Of a DNA stretch of 64,000 nucleotides, positions 8,926 to 19,141 are shown piece after piece. The notes under the pieces are model-generated. The model was not told where the DNA came from, did no database searches, and saw only the letters and a program-made list of their open reading frames with translations. The translations under genes and the position numbers were made by a program. This DNA is from Piscinibacter sp. Lineage in GTDB: Bacteria > Pseudomonadota > Gammaproteobacteria > Burkholderiales > Burkholderiaceae_C. The stretch spans positions 1 through 64,000 of the forward strand of contig JAHBZL010000024.1 of the NCBI GenBank assembly GCA_019635485.1. Direction: 5' to 3'. Numbering within the stretch: position 1 is the first letter of the stretch; the number at the start of each line of letters is the position of its first letter.

Positions 8926-9941
8926 ACCGCCGGGCGGGGCTGGCGCAGCAGGTCGGCGAACTCAAGAAGAAGGAAGGCTCGGTGGTGTTCCGCCCCGAGC
9001 GCGAGGCGCAGGTGATCGACGGCCTGAAGGCCGCCAATCCCGGGCCGCTGAAGTCCGAGAGCGTGGCGCCCATCTGGCGCGAGATCATGTCCGCCTGCCG
9101 CGCCCTCGAGACGCCGACGCGCGTGGCCTTTCTCGGCCCGGCCGGCACCTTCAGCGAGGAAGCGGCGCTCGGCTTCTTCGGCGCCTCGATCGTGCGCGTG
9201 CCCTGCGCCAACTTCGACGAAGTGCTGCACCGCACCGTTTCCGGTGCCGCCGACTTCGGCGTCGTCCCGGTGGAGAACTCCACCGAAGGCGGGGTCACGC
9301 GTTCGCTGGACCTGTTCCTGACCACGCCGCTGTTCATCATCGGCGAGACCAGCCTCGTCGTGCGCCACAACCTGCTGCGCCGGCAGAACTCGCTCGACGG
9401 GCTGCAGGCCGTCTGCGCGCATCCTCAGGCGCTGGCGCAGTGCCACGCCTGGCTGGCCGAGCACCTGCCGATGGTCGAGCGGCGGCCGGTGGCCAGCAAC
9501 GCCGAGGGCGCGCGGCTCGCCGCGGCCGACCCGTCACTGGCGGCGATCGCGAGCGAACGCGCCGGGAGCGAGTTCGGGCTGCACGTGGTCGCTCCGGCGA
9601 TCCAGGACGAGGCGCACAACCGCACGCGCTTCGCGATCCTGGCCCATCCGGACCGCCACCCGAGCCCGCGCGCATCGGGCCACGACTGCACCAGCCTGGT
9701 CGTCTCGGTGCCGAACCGGCCCGGCGCCGTGCACGACATGCTGGTGCCCCTCAAGGAGCACGGCGTGTCGATGAGCCGCTTCGAGTCGCGCCCGGCGCGC
9801 TCCGGCCAGTGGGAGTACTACTTCTACATCGATCTGCAGGGCCACCCGGACCAGCCGCAGGTGGCCGCCGCGCTGCAGGGCCTGCGCGGCGTCTGCGCCT
9901 TCTTCAAGGTGCTGGGCACCTACCCGATCGACGTTCACTGA
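8835..9941 (+). CDS. pheA: Bifunctional chorismate mutase / prephenate dehydratase
   Basis: 368 residues. An AroQ-type chorismate mutase helix bundle (about 10-95; [19 protein letters not shown]) is followed by prephenate dehydratase (about 100-285; [33 protein letters not shown]). The C-terminal ACT domain (about 295-368; [17 protein letters not shown]) binds Phe for feedback inhibition. It converts chorismate through prephenate to phenylpyruvate. ATG 8835 is preferred over in-frame TTG codons at 8826/8829. A GACAAT box ends 9 bases upstream, so the leader could be almost absent. serC, often found between gyrA and pheA in Burkholderiales, is not here. Confidence 0.96.
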   Translation: MAESSSTPPPELLALRAQIDGLDRELLALLNRRAGLAQQVGELKKKEGSVVFRPEREAQVIDGLKAANPGPLKSESVAPIWREIMSACRALETPTRVAFLGPAGTFSEEAALGFFGASIVRVPCANFDEVLHRTVSGAADFGVVPVENSTEGGVTRSLDLFLTTPLFIIGETSLVVRHNLLRRQNSLDGLQAVCAHPQALAQCHAWLAEHLPMVERRPVASNAEGARLAAADPSLAAIASERAGSEFGLHVVAPAIQDEAHNRTRFAILAHPDRHPSPRASGHDCTSLVVSVPNRPGAVHDMLVPLKEHGVSMSRFESRPARSGQWEYYFYIDLQGHPDQPQVAAALQGLRGVCAFFKVLGTYPIDVH

Positions 9942-9946
9942 TCACG

Positions 9947-10831
9947 ATGTTCAATCAGCTCGGCGTCATTGGCTGCGGCCTGATGGGCGGATCCTTCGCG
10001 CTGGCGCTCAAGCGCGCCGGGCTGGTCAAGCGCGTCATCGGCTACAGCAAGTCGCCCTCCACCACGGAGCGCGCCCGGCAGCTCGGCGTGATCGACCAGG
10101 CGGCCGAATCCGCCCTGCTCGCCGTCTCGGGCTCCGACATCGTGCTGCTCGCCGTGCCGGTGGCGGCGACCGAGTCCACCTTCAAGGCGATCCGCCACCT
10201 GGTCGAGCCCGGCGTGCTGTTCATGGACGTCGGCTCCACCAAGCGCGACGTGGTCGACGCCGCGCGCCGCGTGCTGAAGGAACGCGTGCCCTCCTTCGTG
10301 CCGGCGCACCCCATCGCGGGCAAGGAAGTGGCCGGCATCGCGCACGCGGACGCCACGCTCTACAACGGTCGCCAGGTGATCCTGACGCCGCTGCCGCAGA
10401 CCACGCCGGAGCTGGTGCAGAAGGCCACCGACTGCTGGGCCGCGATCGGCGCGCAGGTGCTGCGCATGACGCCCGAGAACCACGACGCGGCGTTCGCCGC
10501 CGTCAGCCACCTGCCGCACATGCTGGCCTTCGCGTACTTCAACTCGGTGTCCCGGCAGCCGGCCGGGCGCGACTTCCTCTCGTTGGCCGGCCCGGGCTTC
10601 CGGGACTTCACGCGCATCGCCGCCGGCGACCCCGCGATCTGGCGCGACATCCTGATGTCCAACCGCGAGGAGATCCTGAAGCAGTCGATGCGCTTCCGGC
10701 ACACGCTGGACGCGATGGAGCACGTCATCAAGTCCGGCAACGCCGAGGCGCTGGAAGACCTGATCCGCAAGGCTTCCGAGGCGCGCGCCGGCTGGCAGAT
10801 GGGCGCAGGCAAGTCGGGCACGAACCGCTGA
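9947..10831 (+). CDS. tyrA: Prephenate dehydrogenase
   Basis: 294 residues. The N-terminal Rossmann domain opens [19 protein letters not shown] (GxGxxG for NAD(P)+), followed by the family segments [10 protein letters not shown] and [10 protein letters not shown], with catalytic-site His residues in PAHPIAG and [10 protein letters not shown]. The C-terminal half is the all-helical dimerisation domain. It oxidatively decarboxylates prephenate to 4-hydroxyphenylpyruvate for Tyr synthesis. It lies 5 bases after pheA and 8 bases before aroA-cmk, in one apparent operon. hisC, found between pheA and tyrA in some relatives, is absent. Confidence 0.95.
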   Translation: MFNQLGVIGCGLMGGSFALALKRAGLVKRVIGYSKSPSTTERARQLGVIDQAAESALLAVSGSDIVLLAVPVAATESTFKAIRHLVEPGVLFMDVGSTKRDVVDAARRVLKERVPSFVPAHPIAGKEVAGIAHADATLYNGRQVILTPLPQTTPELVQKATDCWAAIGAQVLRMTPENHDAAFAAVSHLPHMLAFAYFNSVSRQPAGRDFLSLAGPGFRDFTRIAAGDPAIWRDILMSNREEILKQSMRFRHTLDAMEHVIKSGNAEALEDLIRKASEARAGWQMGAGKSGTNR

Positions 10832-10839
10832 GGCCGCGC

Positions 10840-12825
10840 GTGTTCGCGACCGAATTCCTGGACCTTCCGCCGCTGCATTCCGCCGCCGGGCTGGTGCGCC
10901 TGCCGGGCTCGAAGAGCATCTCCAACCGCGTGCTGCTGCTGGCCGGGCTCAGCGCGGGCACGACCGTCGTGCACGACCTGCTCGACTCGGATGACACGCG
11001 CGTGATGCTCGACGCGTTGCGCGCCCTCGGCTGCACGCTGGAGCGCGACGGCGACGCGCTGCGGGTCGGGGGCCTTGGCGGCCGCCTGAAGACCACCGCC
11101 GCGCAGCTCTTCCTCGGCAACGCCGGCACCGCGATGCGCCCGCTGACGGCCGCGCTGGCGCTGCTCGCGGCCACCCAGGGCGGCACGTTCGAGCTCTCCG
11201 GCGTGCCGCGCATGCACGAGCGCCCGATCGGCGACCTGGTCGACGCGCTGCGCCAGCTCGGCTGCACGGTCGACTACCTCGGGCAGGACGGTTTCCCGCC
11301 GCTGCGGCTGGCGCCCGGCACCCTGCACGGCGGCGACCCGATCCGCGTGCGCGGCGACGTGTCCAGCCAGTTCCTCACCGCGCTGCTGCTGGCCTTGCCG
11401 CTGGTCGCGCAGGCGGGCGACATCGTCATCGAGGTCACCGGCGAGCTGATCTCCAAGCCCTACGTCGAGATCACGCTGAACCTGCTGGCGCGCTTCGGCA
11501 TCGCCGTGCGGCGCGATGGCTGGCAGCGCTTCACGATCCCGGCCGGCAGCGCGTACGCCTCGCCCGGCGACATCCACGTCGAAGGCGATGCCTCGTCGGC
11601 GTCGTACTTCGTCGCGCTCGGCGCGATCGCCGCCGACGGCGCGCCGGTGCGCATCGAGGGCGTGGGCAGCGATTCGATCCAGGGCGACATCCGCTTCGTC
11701 GAGGCGGCGCGCGCGATGGGCGCGGACGTGCGCGGCGGCCCGGGCTGGCTGGAGGTGAAACGCGGCCGCTTCCCGCTCGAGGCGATCGAACTCGACTGCA
11801 ACCACATCCCGGACGCCGCGATGACGCTGGCGGTGATGGCCCTTTACGCACGCGGCACGACCCGCCTGACCAACATCGCCAGCTGGCGCGTCAAGGAGAC
11901 CGACCGCATCGCCGCGATGGCCGCCGAACTGCGCAAGCTCGGCGCGACGGTCGACGAGGGTGCGGACTTCATCGCGGTGACGCCGCCGCCACAGGTGCGG
12001 CCGGCCTCGATCCGGACCTACGACGACCACCGCATCGCGATGTGCTTCTCGCTGGCCGCCTTCGCCGGCGCGCCGGTGCGCATCCTGGACCCGAAATGCG
12101 TCGGCAAGACCTTCCCGGAGTACTTCGAAGCCCTGTTCGGCCTGGTCCGCACGCCCGTCGAGGCGGTGCCCGTGATCACCGTCGACGGCCCCACGGCCTC
12201 TGGCAAGGGCACGCTGGCCAGCGCCGTGGCGCGCGCGCTGGGTTACCACTTCCTCGACTCGGGCGCCGTCTACCGCGCCACGGCGCTGACGGCCATGCGC
12301 CGCGGCGTGGCCGGCGACGACGAGGCGGCGCTGGCACGCCTGGCCGCCGGCCTGGACCTGCATTTCGTCGATGGCGACGCCCACCTGGGGGCCGAGAACG
12401 TGGCCGACGCGCTGCGTGCCGAGGACGTGGGGCTGATGGCCTCGCGCGTGGCCGCCTGGCCCGCCGTGCGCGAGGCGCTGCGCCAGCTGCAGTTGGGCTT
12501 CCGGCGCGTGCCCGGCCTGGTGGCCGACGGGCGCGACATGGGCACCGTGATCTTCCCCGGCGCCGACCTCAAGGTGTTCCTCACGGCGAGCGCCGGAACA
12601 CGTGCGGAAAGACGCTACAAGCAGTTGATTTCAAAGGGAATTCAGGCTAGTATCGCCGATCTCCGGGCCGACCTCGAGGCACGTGATGCGCGGGACTCCA
12701 ACCGCAGCGTCGCCCCCCTGAAGCCGGCACCGGATGCGCTGCTGCTGGACAACTCGGCCCTGACCGTCGATGCCTCGATGGCCCAGGTGCTGGAAGCCTG
12801 GGAACAGCGCCGGCCCTTCGCCTGA
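10840..12825 (+). CDS. aroA: Fused EPSP synthase / cytidylate kinase (AroA-Cmk)
   Basis: 661 residues in one uninterrupted frame. Residues ~1-435 are EPSP synthase ([46 protein letters not shown]), which joins PEP to shikimate-3-phosphate. Residues ~443-661 are CMP kinase, with P-loop [29 protein letters not shown] and ARDARDSNR. The linker is only a few residues ([13 protein letters not shown]). In most bacteria aroA and cmk are adjacent separate genes; the fusion is, as I recall, found in part of the Burkholderiales. Start is GTG at 10840. rpsA follows, as cmk-rpsA usually do. Confidence 0.95.
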   Translation: MFATEFLDLPPLHSAAGLVRLPGSKSISNRVLLLAGLSAGTTVVHDLLDSDDTRVMLDALRALGCTLERDGDALRVGGLGGRLKTTAAQLFLGNAGTAMRPLTAALALLAATQGGTFELSGVPRMHERPIGDLVDALRQLGCTVDYLGQDGFPPLRLAPGTLHGGDPIRVRGDVSSQFLTALLLALPLVAQAGDIVIEVTGELISKPYVEITLNLLARFGIAVRRDGWQRFTIPAGSAYASPGDIHVEGDASSASYFVALGAIAADGAPVRIEGVGSDSIQGDIRFVEAARAMGADVRGGPGWLEVKRGRFPLEAIELDCNHIPDAAMTLAVMALYARGTTRLTNIASWRVKETDRIAAMAAELRKLGATVDEGADFIAVTPPPQVRPASIRTYDDHRIAMCFSLAAFAGAPVRILDPKCVGKTFPEYFEALFGLVRTPVEAVPVITVDGPTASGKGTLASAVARALGYHFLDSGAVYRATALTAMRRGVAGDDEAALARLAAGLDLHFVDGDAHLGAENVADALRAEDVGLMASRVAAWPAVREALRQLQLGFRRVPGLVADGRDMGTVIFPGADLKVFLTASAGTRAERRYKQLISKGIQASIADLRADLEARDARDSNRSVAPLKPAPDALLLDNSALTVDASMAQVLEAWEQRRPFA

Positions 12826-12932
12826 CGGCGCGGGGCCACCCCGAGGCCCGTCGCCTCCCTCCAGCGCCGCAAGGCGCGCCGGGCGGCGGTTCGTCAACCC
12901 AACCCGCGGCGCAAGCCGCACCGGAAGTCCCC

Positions 12933-14648
12933 ATGTCCCAAACCCAATCAGCCACCAGCCAAGGCGGCGAGTCGTTTGCCGCCCTGTTCGAAGAATCGCT
13001 GAAGCGCTCGGAGATGCGCAGCGGCGAGGTCATCACCGCCGAAGTGGTGCGTGTTGACTACAACTTCGTGGTGGTCAATGCCGGCCTGAAGTCGGAAGCC
13101 TACATCCCGATCGACGAGTTCAAGAGCGACACCGGCGAGGTCGAAGTCCAGGTCGGCGACTTCGTTTCCGTCGCGATCGACGCGCTCGAGAACGGCTACG
13201 GCGACACCATCCTGTCGCGCGACAAGGCCAAGCGCCTGGCCTCGTGGCTGGCGCTTGAGAAGGCGCTCGAATCCGGTGACTTCGTCACCGGCACGGTCAA
13301 CGGCAAGGTCAAGGGCGGCCTGACGGTGCTGGTCAACGGCATCCGCGCCTTCCTGCCCGGCTCGCTGCTCGACACCCGCCCGGTGAAGGACATGACGCCC
13401 TTCGAGGGCAAGACCATGGAGTTCAAGGTCATCAAGCTCGACCGCAAGCGCAACAACGTCGTGTTGTCGCGCCGCGCCGTCGTCGAGGCTTCGATGGGCG
13501 AGGAACGCGCCAAGCTGCTCGAGACGCTGCACGAGGGTGCGATCGTCAACGGCGTGGTCAAGAACATCACCGAGTACGGCGCATTCGTCGACCTCGGCGG
13601 CATCGACGGCCTGCTGCACATCACCGACATGGCCTGGCGCCGCGTGCGCCACCCGAGCGAGGTGGTGCAGGTCGGCCAGGAGCTGCAGGCCAAGGTGCTG
13701 AAGTTCGACGCCGAGAAGAACCGCGTCAGCCTGGGCATCAAGCAGCTTGGCGACGACCCGTGGCACGGCGTCTCGCGCCGCTACCCGCAGGGCACGCGCC
13801 TGTTCGGCAAGGTCACCAACATCGCCGACTACGGCGCGTTCGTCGAGATCGAGCCGGGCATCGAAGGCCTGGTGCACGTCTCGGAGATGGACTGGACCAA
13901 CAAGAACGTTGCCCCGAGCAAGATCGTCACCCTCGGCGAGGAAGTCGAGGTGATGGTGCTCGAGATCGACGAGGACAAGCGCCGCATCAGCCTCGGCATG
14001 AAGCAGTGCAAGGCCAACCCGTGGGAAGAGTTCGCGGCCACCGTGCAGCGCGGCGACAAGGTCAAGGGCCCGGTCAAGTCGATCACCGACTTCGGCGTGT
14101 TCGTCGGCCTGGCCGCGGGCATCGACGGCCTGGTGCACCTGTCCGACCTGTCGTGGAACGAGCCGGGCGAGAGCGCGGTGCGCAACTACAAGAAGGGCCA
14201 GGAAGTCGAGGCCGTGGTGCTGGCGGTCGACGTGGACCGCGAGCGCATCTCGCTGGGCATCAAGCAGCTCGACTCGGATCCGTTCACCAGCTACACCTCG
14301 GTCAACGACCGCGGCCAGACGGTGTCGGGCAAGGTCAAGTCGGTCGATCCGCGCGGCGCCGAGATCCAGCTCAACGCCGACGTCACCGGCTACCTGCGCG
14401 CCAGCGAGATCAGCCGCGACCGCGTCGAGGACGCGCGCAACGTGCTGAAGGAAGGCGACGAGGTCAGCGCCATGATCATCAACATCGACCGCAAGACGCG
14501 TTCGATCCAGTTGTCGATCAAGGCGAAGGACAGCGCCGACCAGCAGGAAGCGATGCAGCGCCTGGCCGCGACCAACGAGCGCGAGACCGCGGGCACGACC
14601 AGCCTGGGCGCCCTGCTGCGCGCCAAGCTGGACAACAAGCCCGAGTAA
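12933..14648 (+). CDS. rpsA: 30S ribosomal protein S1
   Basis: 571 residues with six S1/OB-fold RNA-binding domains. The first two bind the ribosome (about 25-180) and four mRNA-binding repeats follow (each with GAFV/GVFV...GLVH...DLSW-type cores, e.g. [16 protein letters not shown] and [17 protein letters not shown]). It helps recruit and unfold mRNA at the small subunit. GGAAG lies 8-12 bases before the ATG. The gene follows cmk and precedes ihfB, the standard proteobacterial order. Confidence 0.98.
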   Translation: MSQTQSATSQGGESFAALFEESLKRSEMRSGEVITAEVVRVDYNFVVVNAGLKSEAYIPIDEFKSDTGEVEVQVGDFVSVAIDALENGYGDTILSRDKAKRLASWLALEKALESGDFVTGTVNGKVKGGLTVLVNGIRAFLPGSLLDTRPVKDMTPFEGKTMEFKVIKLDRKRNNVVLSRRAVVEASMGEERAKLLETLHEGAIVNGVVKNITEYGAFVDLGGIDGLLHITDMAWRRVRHPSEVVQVGQELQAKVLKFDAEKNRVSLGIKQLGDDPWHGVSRRYPQGTRLFGKVTNIADYGAFVEIEPGIEGLVHVSEMDWTNKNVAPSKIVTLGEEVEVMVLEIDEDKRRISLGMKQCKANPWEEFAATVQRGDKVKGPVKSITDFGVFVGLAAGIDGLVHLSDLSWNEPGESAVRNYKKGQEVEAVVLAVDVDRERISLGIKQLDSDPFTSYTSVNDRGQTVSGKVKSVDPRGAEIQLNADVTGYLRASEISRDRVEDARNVLKEGDEVSAMIINIDRKTRSIQLSIKAKDSADQQEAMQRLAATNERETAGTTSLGALLRAKLDNKPE

Positions 14649-14654
14649 TGACCG

Positions 14655-14691
14655 CCCCCCGTCGCCTGCGGCTCCGCGCCCTCCGGGGGGG
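14655..14691. repeat. GC-run hairpin between rpsA and ihfB
   Basis: C6 (14655-14660) and G7 (14685-14691) runs can pair around a GC-rich loop just after the rpsA stop. Similar C-run/G-run elements follow lapB (16577-16617) and hldD (18611-18627). This looks like a recurring intergenic element, possibly a termination or RNA-stability hairpin; there is no T tract. Confidence 0.45.
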
Positions 14692-14751
14692 CCGTCGCCC
14701 TGCCTTGGGACGGCCCGGCGACAGGGCTCCTGGTCCATTGTCTGCAGCGTC

Positions 14752-15084
14752 ATGACCCGTTCCGATCTGGTGTCCAGGCTGGCCGAGCGATTCAGCCAGC
14801 TCACGCACCGCGACACCGAGTTCGCGGTCAAGACGATCCTCGATGCGATGTCCGACGCGCTCGCGCGCGGGCACCGCATCGAGATCCGCGGCTTCGGCAG
14901 TTTCTCGATCAATCGCCGGCCGCCGCGCGTGGGCCGCAACCCGCGCAGCGGCGAGCAGGTGATCATTCCCGAGAAGCTGGTCCCGCACTTCAAGCCCGGC
15001 AAGGCGCTGCGCGAGTCTGTCGACGCGCACGTGCCGGTGGTCGACGACACACCGCCAGGCAAGGCGGTCGAGGACGCGACCTGA
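14752..15084 (+). CDS. ihfB: Integration host factor subunit beta
   Basis: 110 residues, somewhat longer than the usual ~95-105. HU/IHF fold: [14 protein letters not shown] helix pair, then [21 protein letters not shown], the beta-arm region with the intercalating Pro in GRNPRSGE, and [10 protein letters not shown]. It bends DNA as a heterodimer with IHF-alpha. The last ~15 residues ([15 protein letters not shown]) are an acidic tail beyond the core. rpsA-ihfB-lapA-lapB is a conserved order. Confidence 0.94.
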   Translation: MTRSDLVSRLAERFSQLTHRDTEFAVKTILDAMSDALARGHRIEIRGFGSFSINRRPPRVGRNPRSGEQVIIPEKLVPHFKPGKALRESVDAHVPVVDDTPPGKAVEDAT

Positions 15085-15129
15085 GCCGTCGACGGGCGGC
15101 GCGTCGCTAGAATCCCCACGGGTTCATCG

Positions 15130-15438
15130 ATGCGCATCGTCGTCTGGCTCGCCCGGGCCTTCCTCTTCTTCGTGCTCTTCGCGTTCGCGCTGAACAATCA
15201 GCACGACGCCGCGATCCGCTGGTTCTTCGGCTACGAGTGGCACACCTCGATGGTGTTCGTCGTGCTCGCCGCGTTTGCGCTCGGCTGTGCGGCCGGCGTG
15301 CTCGCGATGCTGCCGAGCTGGTGGCGGCACCGCCGCGGCGCGCGCCGCCGCGCCACACCGGAGGCGGAAACCGTGGCCGACACCTCGCAACTCGTGCTGC
15401 CCAGCACGCCCGAACACCCGCCCCGCGATGGAATTTGA
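15130..15438 (+). CDS. lapA: LapA-domain inner-membrane protein (LPS assembly protein A)
   Basis: 102 residues. There are two membrane segments (about 5-20 and 38-62) with the family motif FALNNQHDAAIRWFFG between them, then an Arg-rich cytoplasmic tail. LapA works with LapB to set LPS level by controlling LpxC breakdown through FtsH. The name is shared with, but unrelated to, the LapA adhesin. It overlaps lapB by 11 bases. A TAGAAT box at 15108-15113 could drive the pair with a very short leader. Confidence 0.88.
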   Translation: MRIVVWLARAFLFFVLFAFALNNQHDAAIRWFFGYEWHTSMVFVVLAAFALGCAAGVLAMLPSWWRHRRGARRRATPEAETVADTSQLVLPSTPEHPPRDGI

Positions 15439-16576
15439 CCTGCAATGGCTGCTGCTGGGCCTGCCGGTGGCCTTCGCCCTCGGCTGGCTGGCGTCCCGCC
15501 TCGACCTGCGCCAGTGGCGGCGCGAGCAGAAGGATTCGCCGAAGGCCTACTACCAGGGCCTGAACCTGCTGCTCAACGAGCAGCACGACAAGGCGATCGA
15601 CGCCTTCATCGAGGCGGTGCAGCACGACCCGGACACCACCGAGCTGCACTTCGCCCTCGGCAACCTGTTCCGCCGCCGCGGCGAGTACGAACGTGCGGTG
15701 CGCGTGCACGAGCATCTGCTGAACCGCGGCGACCTCTCGCCGACGGACCGCGAACGTGCGCAGCATGCGCTGGCGCAGGACTTCATGAAGGCCGGCCTGT
15801 TCGACCGCGCCGAGAAGGCCTACGAGGCGCTCGAGGGCACCCCGTTCGACACCGAGGCGCGCCTGGCGCTGCTGGCGCTGCACGAGCGCTCGCGCGAGTG
15901 GCGCTCCGCCGCCGAGGTGGCCGCGCGGCTGGAGCGCGCCGGCAGCGGCTCGTTTGCGCTGCGCATCGCGCACTACTGGTGCGAGATCGCACTGGAGGCC
16001 GACGCGCGCCAGCAGCCGCAGGATGCCGAGGACGCGCTGCGCCGCGCGCGCGACGCCGCGCCGCAGGCGCCGCGGCCGCTGATCCTGGCCGGCCAGCGGG
16101 CCCGTGCGCGCGACGACCACCGCGAGGCCTTGCAGGCCTGGGGCACGCTGCTGGTCGCCCACCCGGCAGCGTTCAACCTGGTCGCGCGCGACTACGCCGA
16201 CAGCGCGAAGCAGTTGGGCGAGCAGGACGCCGCGCTCGACCGCCTCGAGACGCTGTACCGCCGCGTGCCCACGGGCGACCTGCTGGAAGCACTGGCGATC
16301 GTCGATGCCGAGCTGCCGCGCCGCCGCCAGCGCCTGCTCGCGCATCTGCGGCAGCACCCGTCGCTGTCGGCCGCGCAAGCCCTGCTGCAGACCGGCGGCA
16401 CCAGCTTCGACGAGCAGGAGGCGGCCGCCCTGAGCGATGCCGTCGGGCGCTCCGCCAAGCCGCTGCAGCGCTACCGCTGCGCGGCCTGCGCGTTCGAGGC
16501 GCAGCACTACTTCTGGCAATGCCCGGCCTGCCTCGGCTGGGACACCTACCCGCCGCAGCGGCTGGAAGATCTGTGA
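15428..16576 (+). CDS. lapB: LPS assembly protein B (TPR protein)
   Basis: 382 residues. A single N-terminal membrane segment (LQWLLLGLPVAFALGWLASR) is followed by cytoplasmic TPR repeats (KAYYQGLNLLLNEQHDKAID, TELHFALGNLFRRRGEYERA). The C-terminal rubredoxin-like metal knuckle has two Cys pairs (YRCAACAF, WQCPACLGWDT). It is the adaptor that couples LpxC to FtsH and coordinates LPS transport. The start is inside lapA, 11 bases before that gene's stop, so translation is coupled. Confidence 0.93.
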   Translation: MEFDLQWLLLGLPVAFALGWLASRLDLRQWRREQKDSPKAYYQGLNLLLNEQHDKAIDAFIEAVQHDPDTTELHFALGNLFRRRGEYERAVRVHEHLLNRGDLSPTDRERAQHALAQDFMKAGLFDRAEKAYEALEGTPFDTEARLALLALHERSREWRSAAEVAARLERAGSGSFALRIAHYWCEIALEADARQQPQDAEDALRRARDAAPQAPRPLILAGQRARARDDHREALQAWGTLLVAHPAAFNLVARDYADSAKQLGEQDAALDRLETLYRRVPTGDLLEALAIVDAELPRRRQRLLAHLRQHPSLSAAQALLQTGGTSFDEQEAAALSDAVGRSAKPLQRYRCAACAFEAQHYFWQCPACLGWDTYPPQRLEDL

Positions 16577-16617
16577 CCCCCTCCCGTAGCGCCTTCGGCG
16601 CTCCCCCCAGGAGGGAG
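16577..16617. repeat. Intergenic GC-run hairpin after lapB
   Basis: A 6-bp stem AGCGCC-TTC-GGCGCT (16588-16602) is nested in outer C-rich/G-rich arms (CTCCC 16581-16585 with GGGAG). It is the same kind of element as at 14655 and 18611. Confidence 0.5.
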
Positions 16618-16670
16618 ACGCCTGCGGGCCGGCAGAGCCGGACCCGCCGCGCCCGCCTGGAAGGATCTAC

Positions 16671-17615
16671 ATGAGTTCGCGACAACCTCTGCGCGACGAA
16701 GTCGCCGCCTCGCGTGTGCTGGTGGTCGGCGACGCGATGCTGGACCGCTACTGGTTCGGCGCCGTCGACCGCATCTCGCCCGAGGCACCGGTGCCGGTGG
16801 TGCGGGTCAGCCGCGCCAAGGAACAGGAGCGCCTGGGCGGCGCCGCCAACGTGGCCTGGAACGTGCGCGCCCTGGGTGCCCACGCCAGCCTGCTGACCGC
16901 GATCGGCGACGACGAACACGGCCACCGGCTCGAAGCGCTGCTGGCCGCCAGCGGGGTCGAGTCGCTCTTCAAGCGCGACCCGCGCATGACCACCATCGTC
17001 AAGCTGCGCGTGATCGGCCGCTCGCAGCAACTGCTGCGCGTGGACTTCGAGGAGGATCCCGACCACGAGGTGCTCGAGGACATGCTGGCGCAGTACGCGC
17101 AGACCCTGGCCGTCTCGAACGTCGTGCTGTTCTCCGACTACGGCAAGGGCGGCCTGACGCACATCCCGCGCATGATCGAGATGGCCCGCGGCGCCGGCCG
17201 GCCGGTGCTGGTCGATCCGAAGGGCAGCGACTACGAGCGTTATCGCGGCGCCACCGTGATCACGCCGAACCGCGCCGAGCTGGCGCAGGTGATCGGCACC
17301 TGGGCGAGCGAGGCACAGCTGCACGAGCGCGCGCAGGCGCTGCGCGAGCGGCTCGGCCTGCAGGGCCTGCTGCTGACGCGCAGCGAGGAAGGCATGTCGC
17401 TGTTCGACGCCGAGGGCCACGTGCGCATCGAGGCCGAGGCGCGCGAGGTGTTCGACGTCACCGGCGCCGGCGACACCGTGATCGCGACGCTGGCGGCGAT
17501 GCTCGCGTGCGGCCTGCCGCTGCGCGAGGCGATGGTGCACGCCAACCGCGCCGGCGGCATCGTGGTCGGCAAGTTCGGCACCGCGAGCGTGGGCTACGAG
17601 GAGCTGTTTGCATGA
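16671..17615 (+). CDS. hldE: D-glycero-beta-D-manno-heptose-7-phosphate kinase (HldE kinase domain only)
   Basis: 314 residues, covering only the PfkB/ribokinase-like half of the two-domain E. coli HldE. Motifs: [19 protein letters not shown] near the N-terminus, [19 protein letters not shown] and the anion-hole/catalytic motif DVTGAGDTV near residue 263. It phosphorylates heptose-7-phosphate at C1 on the way to ADP-heptose for the LPS core. The adenylyltransferase half must be a separate gene elsewhere. AAGGA precedes the ATG. The stop overlaps hldD (ATGA). Confidence 0.93.
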   Translation: MSSRQPLRDEVAASRVLVVGDAMLDRYWFGAVDRISPEAPVPVVRVSRAKEQERLGGAANVAWNVRALGAHASLLTAIGDDEHGHRLEALLAASGVESLFKRDPRMTTIVKLRVIGRSQQLLRVDFEEDPDHEVLEDMLAQYAQTLAVSNVVLFSDYGKGGLTHIPRMIEMARGAGRPVLVDPKGSDYERYRGATVITPNRAELAQVIGTWASEAQLHERAQALRERLGLQGLLLTRSEEGMSLFDAEGHVRIEAEAREVFDVTGAGDTVIATLAAMLACGLPLREAMVHANRAGGIVVGKFGTASVGYEELFA

Positions 17616-18610
17616 AGGTGATCGTCACCGGCGCCGCCGGCATGATCGGCAGCAACATCGTTCAGGGCCTGAACGCGATCGGCATCGACGACGTGGTCGC
17701 CGTCGACAACCTGACGAACGGCCCGAAGTACCGCAACCTGCTCGGCGCGAGGATCGCCGACTACTACGACAAGACCGACTTCTACGCCCGCTTCGCGCGC
17801 GGCGACTTCGGCCGTGTCGACGCGGTGCTGCACCAGGGCGCCTGCTCCGACACGATGGAGCACAACGGCCGCTACATGATGGACACCAACTACCGGTGCT
17901 CCAAGGACCTGCTGGACGCCTGCCAGGCGCAGGGCACACGACTGCTGTACGCCTCGTCGGCCGCCACCTACGGCGGCAGCGCCTCGTTCCGCGAGGAGCC
18001 GCAGTTCGAGCAGCCGCTGAACGTGTACGGCTACAGCAAGCTGCTGTTCGACAACGTCGTGCGCCGCATGCTTGGCGCGTCGAAGGCACAGGTCGCGGGC
18101 TTCCGCTACTTCAACGTCTACGGCCCGCGCGAGCAGCACAAGGGCCGCATGGCGTCGGTGGCCTTCCACCACTTCAACCAGTTCCGCGAACACGGCAAGG
18201 TCAAGCTGTTCGGCGAGTACGGCGGCTACGGGCCCGGGCAGCAGTCGCGCGATTTCGTCTTCGTCGACGACGTGGTGGCGGTGAACCTGTGGTTCCTGCA
18301 GCACCCGGAGCGCAGCGGCATCTTCAACCTCGGCTCCGGGCGTGCCCAGCCGTTCAACGACGTCGCGCACGCTGCGGTCAACGCGGCACGCGCCCTGAAG
18401 GGGGAGCCGGCCCTCCCCCTCGCCGAGCTGGTCGCGCGCGGCCTGGTGGAATACATCCCGTTCCCCGAGGCCCTGGTCGGCAAGTACCAGTGCTTCACGC
18501 AGGCGGATCTCGGCGCGCTGCGCGCGACCGGCTGCGACCATGCGTTCGCCGATGTCGCAACCGGCGTCGCCCGCTACGTGAACTGGCTGGCCGCGCAGCC
18601 CGCGGCCTGA
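17612..18610 (+). CDS. hldD: ADP-L-glycero-D-manno-heptose 6-epimerase
   Basis: 332 residues. Extended SDR fold with [18 protein letters not shown] (NADP-binding GxxGxxG), [21 protein letters not shown] and the catalytic YGYSK Tyr-Lys pair. [20 protein letters not shown] is characteristic of HldD. It makes the final ADP-heptose epimer used by LPS heptosyltransferases. The 4-base overlap with hldE indicates a coupled pair. Confidence 0.96.
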   Translation: MKVIVTGAAGMIGSNIVQGLNAIGIDDVVAVDNLTNGPKYRNLLGARIADYYDKTDFYARFARGDFGRVDAVLHQGACSDTMEHNGRYMMDTNYRCSKDLLDACQAQGTRLLYASSAATYGGSASFREEPQFEQPLNVYGYSKLLFDNVVRRMLGASKAQVAGFRYFNVYGPREQHKGRMASVAFHHFNQFREHGKVKLFGEYGGYGPGQQSRDFVFVDDVVAVNLWFLQHPERSGIFNLGSGRAQPFNDVAHAAVNAARALKGEPALPLAELVARGLVEYIPFPEALVGKYQCFTQADLGALRATGCDHAFADVATGVARYVNWLAAQPAA

Positions 18611-18627
18611 TCCCCCCGCCGGGGGGA
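18611..18627 (+). terminator. GC hairpin after hldD
   Basis: TCCCCCC-GCC-GGGGGGA forms a perfect 7-bp stem immediately after the hldD stop. There is no T tract behind it, so it may be a weak terminator or 3'-end stabiliser. Confidence 0.45.
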
Positions 18628-18744
18628 GATTCGCGGGGGCCGCCGGCCGGGTGGCCCGCGGTGGCGATTCACGCCGTGGCCCCGGCTTCGAAGAATGGCT
18701 CCCGAGCACGCAATTCCGCGTCTCGCCAACCAAGGAGCCCCATC

Positions 18745-19101
18745 ATGTTCAAGTTCATCGCCGCCGTTCTGTTCGCCCTGGCCTCGGGCCTCGCCTGCGC
18801 CGCCACCGAGATCAACCAGGCCGGGCAGGCCGAGCTGGAGTCCGTCAAGGGCATCGGCCCGAGCATGGCCACGCGCATCCTCGACGCGCGCAAGGTCGGC
18901 CCGTTCGCCGACTGGGCCGACCTGCGCACCCGCGTGAAGGGTGTCGGCGAAGGCAACGCGAAGAAGTTCTCCGCGCAGGGCCTGACCGTCAACGGCAAGT
19001 CCTACACCGTCGTCGCGACCGCCCCGGCTGCCGCGCTGCCGAAGGCCAAGGCACCGGGCAAGGCCGAGAAGGCGGAGAAGGTCGAGAAGGCCAAGCCCTG
19101 A
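18745..19101 (+). CDS. ComEA-like secreted helix-hairpin-helix protein
   Basis: 118 residues. The signal peptide MFKFIAAVLFALASGLACAA is followed by a ComEA-type double helix-hairpin-helix (about 22-75): INQAGQAELESVKGIGPSMA, then GVGEGNAKKFSAQGL. The C-terminal tail is Lys/Ala/Glu-rich (KAEKAEKVEKAK). Such proteins bind DNA in the periplasm and can assist DNA uptake; here there are no competence genes around it, so the role is inferred. AAGGAG precedes the ATG. Confidence 0.8.
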   Translation: MFKFIAAVLFALASGLACAATEINQAGQAELESVKGIGPSMATRILDARKVGPFADWADLRTRVKGVGEGNAKKFSAQGLTVNGKSYTVVATAPAAALPKAKAPGKAEKAEKVEKAKP

Positions 19102-19141
19102 GACCGGCCCCCGGGCCGGCGCCCGGCCGGCTCGCGCGGGT

